NCBI GenBank assembly: GCA_018903015.1
Contig: JAHIPR010000197.1
Coordinates: forward strand, 1 to 5,286
DNA from: a bacterium
GTDB lineage: Bacteria; Atribacterota; JS1; SB-45; 34-128
Reading direction: 5' to 3'
Length of the DNA stretch: 5,286 bases
The notes below the pieces were generated by a model. The model was not told where the DNA came from. It saw only the letters and a program-made list of their open reading frames with translations, and ran no database searches. Position 1 is the stretch's first letter, and each line of letters opens with the position of its first letter. A program made the translations under genes and the position numbers. This document shows positions 1 to 5,286 of the stretch, piece by piece.

Positions 1-538
1 CATTATAAATTGCCTCTTTCTCTTTTAAAATATAACTTCCGGTATAAATATGTATTCCATATTCCTTTGCTAACAAAGAAACAATTCTTCTAATCCCCGC
101 CTCTACAGGTTTTGCAACTCCTTTAAAAATAGTGGTCAGAAAATAATTGTTCCCTTTTAAATGCGATTCTTCCTCTCTATCTTTCTCTTCGTCTCTATTT
201 CTTATTGCTTTTTTATTTAGAATTTGATTTAAGCAGCTAAACCCTGGAATTAAACCGAATAGATCAAAAAAGTTATATTCGGGGAAGATAATCAGATGGC
301 TGTTGTCTTTTACTGCTTGGTCTACAAAACCATAAAGTATATCTATATATTTTTCTATACTATTTACCGGATAAACCTGCCTTTGAACACAGGATGCCCG
401 AATATTTTCTGGTTCGATATCTTTTGAAAGTCCTCTTCTTTTTATCTTTAATTGTTTACAATGTTTTTCTATTCTATCTAAAGAAATTTTTCTCTCAAAC
501 CATTTTTCGATTAAAAATTCCATATTCACGTCACTCAT
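1..538 (-). CDS. Nitrilase-superfamily (carbon-nitrogen hydrolase) protein, N-terminal part, runs off the left edge
   Basis: Reading leftward from ATG at 538 the frame stays open to the window edge, giving 179 residues with no stop. The nitrilase core begins near residue 47 (RASCVQRQVYPVNSIEKY). It continues to HLIIFPEYNFF (81-91), where E87 is the expected catalytic Glu, and to YGIHIYTGSY (160-169) and AIYN (176-179), which match the family's next core strands. The Lys and Cys of the Glu-Lys-Cys triad lie beyond the edge, so activity and substrate cannot be judged. Two features are unusual: a basic N-terminal extension of about 46 residues, and a highly charged insertion at about 109-131. 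The start overlaps the upstream stop as ATGA, with AGAGGA only 2 nt before the ATG. GTG at residue 4 and ATG at residue 6 are alternative starts. The fold is confident; the reaction (amidase, carbamoylase or other) is unknown. Confidence 0.85.
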   Translation of the reverse strand, partial: MSDVNMEFLIEKWFERKISLDRIEKHCKQLKIKRRGLSKDIEPENIRASCVQRQVYPVNSIEKYIDILYGFVDQAVKDNSHLIIFPEYNFFDLFGLIPGFSCLNQILNKKAIRNRDEEKDREEESHLKGNNYFLTTIFKGVAKPVEAGIRRIVSLLAKEYGIHIYTGSYILKEKEAIYN

Positions 539-1386
539 CTTCCTCTAAACATTTTCATCTGCTGATAAAATTCTCGATTCAATTGGGACAGCACATCAAA
601 TTTGGAAATTGCTTTTCTCCTCTTCTTATTATCTAGCTCAGCAATTATTAAACTTTGCTGTCCACTGCTTCTCTCTAAATATCCATCTCCCTTTTCAGTC
701 ATTTCCAAAGGGGCATAGATGACCGATTCTCCCCAAAAACTCTGCTCTCCCAGAAGTCCATTAAATCCACTCTCTACTGCAAAGAATTGATTCTGCTGGA
801 CTTCTTGCCACATACCACTTATCTGTAAAGCCCGATTTTTTTCTCCGGTAAAGCCTACCGGGGATAGAACCATATCGGCACCCCTTAAAGCCGCCATCCT
901 GGAAACCTGGGGATAAAAAACATCGGTGGAAATTATTAGCGCCAGTTTCCAATGCTTTATTTCTTTTAACTCAACCTTTACTCCCCGGGAAAATCCCAGT
1001 TCTCTTTCCCAGCGGGCTAAATAAATTTGCCATTGTTTAAGCTGGACTTCTCCATTTATTATCAAACAGGATTCATGATAAATATTGTTTTTTTCTTTTT
1101 GCCAGTAACTTCCCGGACAAATTGCTATCTTATAGTTTTGAGATAATTCTTTAACCTGTTCGATGTATTCCCGGGAATCTGCTTCCTGTATTAAACTCCT
1201 TAAACTTATATTATACGGGCAGCTCAGTTGTTGAAAAAAACACCCCGTAAATCCGGGGAATACTATGATATCAACCTGTTCTTTTATCGCTTTTTTCAGG
1301 TATTCTTTTATTTTACCAATCAGGTCCTTTGGCTTATCTATCCTTTTCCACTCATTTTTCTTCCATTCTACTGAAGCTGCCTTCAT
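535..1386 (-). CDS. Nitrilase-fold protein, probable pseudoenzyme lacking the Glu-Lys-Cys triad
   Basis: This 283-residue protein has the normal length and layout of a single-domain nitrilase-superfamily enzyme. Visible landmarks are DIIVFPGF (39-46), AICPGSY (88-94), IYHESCLIINGEV (102-114), the YLARWERELGFSRG segment (122-135), LALIISTDVFYPQ (148-160), RGADMVLSPVGF (168-179), FWGESVIYAP (217-226) and a C-terminal strand and helix. Enzymes of this family cut C-N bonds with Glu, Lys and Cys. Here those places hold Gly45 (FPG for FPE), Gln120 (QIYL for KxHL) and Ser153 (ISTD for ICYD). Each codon (GGA, CAA, TCC) is one base from the catalytic one. The frame is intact and motif spacing is kept, so it looks like a maintained inactive homologue rather than a decayed gene. 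AAGGAGG 7 nt upstream supports the ATG at 1386. Its stop overlaps the next gene's start (ATGA). A structural or regulatory partner role is inferred. Confidence 0.88.
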   Translation of the reverse strand: MKAASVEWKKNEWKRIDKPKDLIGKIKEYLKKAIKEQVDIIVFPGFTGCFFQQLSCPYNISLRSLIQEADSREYIEQVKELSQNYKIAICPGSYWQKEKNNIYHESCLIINGEVQLKQWQIYLARWERELGFSRGVKVELKEIKHWKLALIISTDVFYPQVSRMAALRGADMVLSPVGFTGEKNRALQISGMWQEVQQNQFFAVESGFNGLLGEQSFWGESVIYAPLEMTEKGDGYLERSSGQQSLIIAELDNKKRRKAISKFDVLSQLNREFYQQMKMFRGR

Positions 1387-1463
1387 TCCCTCCCCTCCTT
1401 GATCAACACATAATAGAGAGAATAAGCCAGATACCCACAGCCGGAAGCAAATAAGTCTTTCAT
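1383..1463 (-). CDS. Possible 26-residue mini-ORF filling the tldE/nitrilase gap
   Basis: The ATG shares a base with the tldE stop (TAATG), and the TGA lies inside the start of the next gene (ATGA), so it exactly bridges the 76-nt gap. The peptide begins MKDLFASGCGYLAYS and ends LIKEGRE. Residues 4-21 are a mostly hydrophobic, tyrosine-rich stretch with one Cys (C9), flanked by KD at the front and a charged KEGRE tail; this could be a short membrane-inserting helix. I see no Shine-Dalgarno sequence before its ATG, so translation would depend on reinitiation after tldE. The ribosome site of the downstream gene lies inside its last codons, which suggests it could couple tldE translation to that gene. 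I do not recognise a family. An open frame of 26 codons can occur by chance, so this may be only a spacer. Confidence 0.35.
   Translation of the reverse strand: MKDLFASGCGYLAYSLYYVLIKEGRE
1394..1400 (-). promoter_or_regulatory. Strong ribosome binding site of the nitrilase-like gene
   Basis: AAGGAGG ends 7 nt before ATG at 1386; a second GGAGGG follows almost against the start. The site lies inside the possible mini-ORF, just after an 8-base palindrome (TTGATCAA). It marks 1386 as the start, although the frame is open further upstream without a good start codon. Confidence 0.8.
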
Positions 1464-2782
1464 TATTTTTTAGCAGAAACAGATAGAGATTTTAGATAGA
1501 TATGAGGAAATTTATATTTTCCTTCTACCCATTTCGCTTTATTTCCTAAGGCAGCTATATTTTTTAGTTCTTCTATGGCATTGCCGGCAATCATAACATC
1601 CTTAACCCTCCCTACTATTTTGCCCTTTTCTATCTTATAGCCCAGCTGTACGTTATTTGAGAAGGCTCCGCTTATTATATTCCCCTGTCCCAGTCCAAGA
1701 ACCTGGTCGATAATTATCCCTTCCGAAATATCTTTAATCATCTCTTTAAAAGAAACTTCTCCTTCCTCCATTATCAAGTTACTTATACCAGGAACAGGTT
1801 CGCTTTGTATGCCAGCTCTCAAACCATTGCCGGTACTCTCTACTCCGGCCATTCCCGCTGTCTGTAGATCATAATAAAAATTCTTAATCTCTCCTTTTTC
1901 TACCAAAGGAACCCGTTTCATTTCTACTCCTTCATCATCAAAAGGAGCACTACTTAAAGCAAAATCTATAGTACCATCACTATAAAGAGTTAACAGGTCA
2001 CTCCACAATTTCTTGTTTTTCTGAGAAGTTAAAGGAGAAATTTTCTTCAAGACCATCTTTCCATTTAAACCACTAATTATGGAGAGAATTAAGACCAAAG
2101 CTGCCTTAGGGGTAAAGATAACCGGCATCTTCCCGCTTTCTACAGGGACAATCTTTTCCCCCCATTCTAAATTTTCTATTATCTCAGAGGTCAATTCCTT
2201 AGCATCAAGATTGTCTTTTCCCGACTCAAGAGAGGAATAAATCATCAACATATCTTGATCTTCGATTTGTTGAGCCATCACCGAATAAGCAATTGTAGTC
2301 TTATGGTAAGAAAAATTCCCTCCCCTGGAATTAAGATATTCTATCTCGCTATAATCTTTTAAAATAGTGACGTCACAACGCAATTTTCGATTGAAATTCC
2401 TCATTCTCTCTATAATACCTTCGCCTACCTTTACCATTTCTTCAATACTTTTATCGGCTACTTTTTCGTCATATATATCTATATTTTTCTTTTTCTTATT
2501 CTTTCTTTTAATTTCCCCCGGAAAATCAAAAGAAGCTGTTGAGCCAAACTCAGAGGTAGCTGCTGCCTTTTCAACCATCAAATCAAAATCTTCACTCCCG
2601 GTAAACGAAGAAAATCCTATCCTCCCTTTATTTATCACCCGCAATGCTTTCCCTTCGCTCTCGGAAATATCGATAGATTTTAATCTGTTTACCTCAAAAT
2701 TTACCGGAATAGTCTTGCTCTTTGCTTTAAATAGCTCAGCTGAGTCTACTTCCTTGCAGACTTTTTGTAACCATTTTTCCAT
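1463..2782 (-). CDS. tldE: TldE/PmbA, non-catalytic subunit of the TldD/TldE metalloprotease
   Basis: At 439 residues this matches the usual PmbA/TldE length. The N-terminal domain has the typical VNRLKSIDISESEGKALRVI segment (31-50). The C-terminal domain carries the APFDDEGV motif (279-286), a STGNGLRAG loop (316-324), LGLGQGNIISGAFS (362-375) and the terminal DVMIAGN...ALGNKAKW segment (395-418). It has no HExxxH zinc motif; the equivalent region (about 224-241) is TPKAALVLILSIISGLNG, as expected for the inactive partner. In Escherichia coli, TldD and TldE form a cytoplasmic heterodimer that cuts small or unfolded peptides, including the microcin B17 leader and the antitoxin CcdA. The ATG lies 1 nt after the tldD stop with GGAGGT 7 nt upstream, so the subunits are translationally coupled. 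A lysine-rich stretch (KRKNKKKKN, 92-100) stands out in the N-terminal domain. Confidence 0.95.
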   Translation of the reverse strand: MEKWLQKVCKEVDSAELFKAKSKTIPVNFEVNRLKSIDISESEGKALRVINKGRIGFSSFTGSEDFDLMVEKAAATSEFGSTASFDFPGEIKRKNKKKKNIDIYDEKVADKSIEEMVKVGEGIIERMRNFNRKLRCDVTILKDYSEIEYLNSRGGNFSYHKTTIAYSVMAQQIEDQDMLMIYSSLESGKDNLDAKELTSEIIENLEWGEKIVPVESGKMPVIFTPKAALVLILSIISGLNGKMVLKKISPLTSQKNKKLWSDLLTLYSDGTIDFALSSAPFDDEGVEMKRVPLVEKGEIKNFYYDLQTAGMAGVESTGNGLRAGIQSEPVPGISNLIMEEGEVSFKEMIKDISEGIIIDQVLGLGQGNIISGAFSNNVQLGYKIEKGKIVGRVKDVMIAGNAIEELKNIAALGNKAKWVEGKYKFPHIYLKSLSVSAKK

Positions 2783-2783
2783 C

Positions 2784-4154
2784 TCATCTACCTCCTACCA
2801 CTACTTTTTTTATCCTGAGATGAGGACTGCCGAAAGAAACTGGTAGAGGGTTTTGCCCCGCTTTTCCGCATCCCCCGCCGGATTCAATCATCATTAAATC
2901 ATTTCCTACTCCCTCAATATTAAGAAGGGTGGTAAATAAATTCCCACTTAAAACCACATCCTTAACCGGCTCGGCGATCTCTCCGTCTCTTATCATAAAA
3001 CCTTCCCCGGCACTAAAAGTGAACATTTCAAAGGTGGTCATCCCTCCATAGCAATCCTTGGCATAAATTCCCTTTTTTATTCCGGATAATAAATCTTTAA
3101 AAGGAGTATCTCCGTTTTCGACATAGGTATTGGTCATTCGAACAATAGGTTTAAAGCGATAATTGAGGGCACGAGCATTTCCGGTTGGTTCTTCCCCCAT
3201 TTTAACAGCAGTCTCCCGCGAATGAAGCCTGCCTGACAGGATTCCCTCTTTTATCAGATAATTTTTCTTTGTTCTCACACCTTCATCATCATATTTGGCA
3301 GAACCTAACAAATCCGGAATATAACCATCATCAACTACATTGAGTTTGGATGAGCCAAATTTCTTCCCTAATTTCATTAAACCACTCATCCTCTCGTCTT
3401 CATATAAAAAATCAGCTTCACTAAGATGTCCAAAGGCTTCATGGATAAAAACCCCACCTAACGTCTGATCTAAAATAACCGTATATTCCCCACCTTCCAC
3501 CGGCTGTGCCTTAAGAAGATTGACTGCCCGAGAAGCTGCTCTTTGTGCTTTGTCGGAAATTCTTTCCATGATTACAAAACCCTTGGTGCTCCCGACACTT
3601 TCGCTGGCTATCTGAACATTATCCCTCTCTCGAGCTATGGCTGTAAAACCCGCACTTAAAAACGGTTTTTCCTGTTCGATATAACTACCTTCCGAATTGA
3701 CAAAATAAATTGTAGAAAATCTATCGGTATAGATTACATTAGAAGATTGAATCAGAGGATTAGATTTCATAATTATATTATTATAATTTTCCATTAAATC
3801 CTTCTTTTCTCTCAAACTTATCTGGCGAAAATCCTTATCTAATTCCCTATTAATTATTTCCACAACTGGCGAAATAACCGCTAATTTACTCTCTTCTTTT
3901 CCAATTAAACTCGCCACCTCAATTGCCTCTCTAACTTTTTCTTCGATATCATCAAACTGGTTAAAGGAAACAAAACCCCATCCCCCTTTTACCAGGGCAC
4001 GGACATTCCCTCCTGCCTGCTGGGAACAATTTATTTTTTCTAACTTCTCTCCTTGAAAATGAATGGTAGTGGTTTCTTTCTTTTCCGCCCTTATCTCAAT
4101 ATAATCTGCACTATTTTTTTTATTTTTTAAACCCTTTTCAAAAATTTCTCTCAT
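2784..4154 (-). CDS. tldD: TldD, zinc-binding catalytic subunit of the TldD/TldE metalloprotease
   Basis: This 456-residue protein carries the family's zinc motif in GGVFIHEAFGHLSEADF (233-249): H238, E239 and H243. The C-terminal GGGCGKAGQNPLPVSFG segment (426-442) contains C429, the expected third metal ligand. Other matching segments are ARALVKGGWGF-type sequence in the N-terminal domain (52-61), YDDEGVRTKKNYLI (288-301), GNARALNYRFKPIVRMTNTYV (325-345) and the terminal VVVGG. All key residues are present, so it should be active. With TldE it encloses a chamber reached only by unfolded or short peptides. The ATG at 4154 has AGGAG (4164-4168) 9 nt upstream, directly after the stop of the exoribonuclease gene, and the tldE ribosome site sits in its last codons. 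The cellular substrate is unknown; the neighbouring mini-ORF is only a speculative candidate. Confidence 0.97.
   Translation of the reverse strand: MREIFEKGLKNKKNSADYIEIRAEKKETTTIHFQGEKLEKINCSQQAGGNVRALVKGGWGFVSFNQFDDIEEKVREAIEVASLIGKEESKLAVISPVVEIINRELDKDFRQISLREKKDLMENYNNIIMKSNPLIQSSNVIYTDRFSTIYFVNSEGSYIEQEKPFLSAGFTAIARERDNVQIASESVGSTKGFVIMERISDKAQRAASRAVNLLKAQPVEGGEYTVILDQTLGGVFIHEAFGHLSEADFLYEDERMSGLMKLGKKFGSSKLNVVDDGYIPDLLGSAKYDDEGVRTKKNYLIKEGILSGRLHSRETAVKMGEEPTGNARALNYRFKPIVRMTNTYVENGDTPFKDLLSGIKKGIYAKDCYGGMTTFEMFTFSAGEGFMIRDGEIAEPVKDVVLSGNLFTTLLNIEGVGNDLMMIESGGGCGKAGQNPLPVSFGSPHLRIKKVVVGGR
2790..2795 (-). promoter_or_regulatory. Ribosome binding site of tldE inside the end of tldD
   Basis: GGAGGT lies within the final Gly-Gly codons of tldD, 7 nt before the tldE ATG at 2782, with the tldD TGA between them. 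Ribosomes finishing tldD should pass straight to tldE, which suits equal production of the two subunits. Confidence 0.8.
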
Positions 4155-4168
4155 GATTACCTTCTCCT

Positions 4169-5170
4169 TTAATCTTCCTCTGTCTCATTTATTTTATTTT
4201 TTAAGGTTGCTTCTTCATCTAAATAAATTGACCTTTCTAACCACCAGACCCATTTACTCCATTTTTCATTAAAATTTTTGTTCTCCTCTTTGACATTTAT
4301 AAAACCACTTACTTTGGCATCCATCTCGTCTGCATAATGAAGAGCAACAGCTGTTAAAATACTGGGAAGTTTGGGGGAGCCAAATTCAAAATGTCCGTGA
4401 TGACTTAAAAGGGTATGTTTTACCATTAATTCTAAATCTTTTGGAAAATTATCCATACTCCTTACCTTCTGATCAATCATCTCTAAGCTTATTGCTATAT
4501 GACCTAAAAGTTTGCCCTCATCAGTATGTTCGATAACCTTATCATAGGCATATTCCCTTGTTTTACCTATATCGTGAAGAATAGCCATAGTAATTAGAAA
4601 ATCACGGTTTATTTCTTTATAGATATTGCATACAGTTTCACAAATAGCTATCACATTTACAGTATGTTCGAGCAACCCCCCAATATAAGGTTGATGAACT
4701 TTTGTGGCAGCGGGGGCTTTTTTAAACTTCTCCGCAAATTCTGGGTCGTCAAAAAAACTCTTTAGAAGATTCTTTAAGTGATAATTTTCGATAGAATTAA
4801 TCTTTGAAAAAATTTTCTGCATTAATTCATCTAAATTTTCTTTTGATTGGGGTAAATAATCTGAATAATCTAAATATAGGGGGGCGGTTTCGGTAAGAGA
4901 AGAAACTGTTGCCTGAAGGGTTCCATCACTTTTCTTTTTAGTTATCTGCCCCTGAACGCAAGCAAATTTAATCTTACTTAATTTCTCCACTTTATCATCA
5001 GAAACATCCCAATTTACGGCTTCAATTTCCCCGGTCCTATCAGCAATTTTAAAGAACATATCTATGGTCTTTTTATCTCTTCTCACTCTAAACTCTATAT
5101 TTTTTAAGAAAAATATATCATTAATACCGGTATTTAAATTTAAATCAGTCACCATTTGTTTTTTATCCAA
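4169..5170 (-). CDS. YhaM-like 3'->5' exoribonuclease (OB-fold plus HD domain)
   Basis: This 333-residue protein is close in length and layout to Bacillus YhaM (about 314 residues). An N-terminal OB-fold nucleic-acid-binding domain spans about 18-92 (FFLKNIEFRVRRDKKTIDMFF, then DRTGEIEAVNWD). The HD phosphohydrolase domain spans about 155-290, with GGLLEHT (H169), ILHDIGKTREY (H199, D200), HTDEGKLLGHI (H224), LLSHHGHFEFGSPK (H257, H258) and HYADEMDAK (D281); all metal-binding residues are present. YhaM proteins are metal-dependent exonucleases that trim RNA from the 3' end. The tail is tryptophan-rich (KWSKWVWWLERSIYL), as in related non-Bacillus homologues. The start is TTG at 5170, supported by AAGGAG 9 nt upstream; the first ATG, at residue 6, is too far from that site. 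It is the first gene of the string and ends 14 nt before tldD. The substrate could be RNA or single-stranded DNA. Confidence 0.92.
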   Translation of the reverse strand: MDKKQMVTDLNLNTGINDIFFLKNIEFRVRRDKKTIDMFFKIADRTGEIEAVNWDVSDDKVEKLSKIKFACVQGQITKKKSDGTLQATVSSLTETAPLYLDYSDYLPQSKENLDELMQKIFSKINSIENYHLKNLLKSFFDDPEFAEKFKKAPAATKVHQPYIGGLLEHTVNVIAICETVCNIYKEINRDFLITMAILHDIGKTREYAYDKVIEHTDEGKLLGHIAISLEMIDQKVRSMDNFPKDLELMVKHTLLSHHGHFEFGSPKLPSILTAVALHYADEMDAKVSGFINVKEENKNFNEKWSKWVWWLERSIYLDEEATLKNKINETEED

Positions 5171-5179
5171 AACACTTCA

Positions 5180-5185
5180 CTCCTT
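5180..5185 (-). promoter_or_regulatory. Ribosome binding site deciding the TTG start of the exoribonuclease
   Basis: AAGGAG on the minus strand lies 9 nt before TTG at 5170. The next in-frame ATG, at residue 6, would be 24 nt away, which is too far. This is the basis for choosing TTG. Confidence 0.75.
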
Positions 5186-5202
5186 TTTTAAAAATTCTGA
5201 GG

Positions 5203-5224
5203 TATTTATTATTGATCATAAATA
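5203..5224. repeat. Small inverted repeat in the leader
   Basis: TATTTAT and ATAAATA are perfect 7-base arms around an 8-base spacer that contains TGATC. The repeat lies between the possible -10 element and the ribosome site, where an operator could sit. It is all A/T in the arms and may be chance. Confidence 0.2.
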
Positions 5225-5259
5225 TTCTTTATATTTTTAATTAAAATTTAATTTGTTTT

Positions 5260-5265
5260 ATTATA
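5260..5265 (-). promoter_or_regulatory. Possible -10 promoter element for the gene string
   Basis: TATAAT on the minus strand lies about 90 nt before the exoribonuclease start, inside a 12-base palindrome (TATTATATAATA, 5259-5270). Its -35 partner would fall at or beyond the right edge and cannot be tested. The leader (5171-5286) is only about 10-15% GC over most of its length, so such matches occur easily by chance. No gene is seen in the leader. Confidence 0.25.
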
Positions 5266-5286
5266 TAATATTTTATTCTCTTTAGG

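Noticed and set aside
394..636. Plus-strand open frame of 80 codons
   Set aside because: It lies antisense across the junction of the two nitrilase-family genes, is rich in Phe, Leu and Ser as expected from reversed A/G-rich coding sequence, and has no ribosome site or recognisable motif.
761..952. Minus-strand open frame of 63 codons inside the nitrilase-like gene
   Set aside because: It is a shifted-frame shadow of the same strand; the overlapping frame encodes clear nitrilase motifs throughout.
535..1386. Nitrilase-like gene as a decayed pseudogene
   Set aside because: The frame is full length with conserved framework motifs, a strong ribosome site and precise overlaps; only the catalytic positions differ, which fits a pseudoenzyme better than decay.
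1387..1462. Terminator or attenuator hairpin between tldE and the nitrilase-like gene
   Set aside because: Only a weak 4-pair stem (CCGG with CTGG, including a G-T pair) is possible and no U run follows it on the transcript.
2460..2520. T-rich plus-strand tracts as terminators
   Set aside because: They lie inside tldE and correspond to A-rich codons on the transcribed message, with no stem before them.
2367..2846. Plus-strand open frame of 159 codons
   Set aside because: It is antisense to the well-supported tldE and the end of tldD. Its low-complexity Ser/Phe/Leu composition is the mirror of Lys/Glu-rich coding sequence.

Overview
The window is a leftward (minus-strand) gene string from an AT-rich bacterial genome. 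From right to left it reads: a YhaM-like OB-fold/HD 3'->5' exoribonuclease (4169-5170), the metalloprotease subunits TldD (2784-4154) and TldE/PmbA (1463-2782), a possible 26-residue mini-ORF (1383-1463), a nitrilase-fold protein (535-1386), and the first 179 residues of a second nitrilase-superfamily protein cut by the left edge (1-538). I see no RNA genes, insertion sequences or CRISPR arrays. The plus strand carries no convincing gene.

The genes are packed like one operon. The exoribonuclease-tldD gap is 14 nt, the tldD-tldE gap is 1 nt, and both nitrilase-family genes join through an ATGA overlap. The only larger gap, 76 nt between tldE and the first nitrilase-like gene, is exactly spanned by the mini-ORF, which would start in a TAATG overlap and end in an ATGA overlap. 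No terminator is visible inside the string. A very AT-rich leader lies upstream of the first gene (5171-5286).

The most unusual feature is the protein at 535-1386. It keeps the whole nitrilase framework, but all three catalytic residues appear replaced: Glu by Gly45, Lys by Gln120 and Cys by Ser153. It therefore looks like a pseudoenzyme. Its overlapping neighbour keeps the catalytic Glu (FPEY, E87), so the two could work as an active/inactive pair. TldD/TldE are a Zn peptidase that digests or trims small unfolded peptides. A mini-ORF directly behind tldE and C-N hydrolase-fold proteins next to it would fit a small peptide-processing module, but this is inference.

Organism: AT-rich composition, strong AGGAGG-type ribosome sites, a TTG start and a YhaM-type enzyme suggest a Firmicutes-like or uncultured anaerobic lineage (Atribacterota-type genomes are one possibility). 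The window has no marker gene to settle this.
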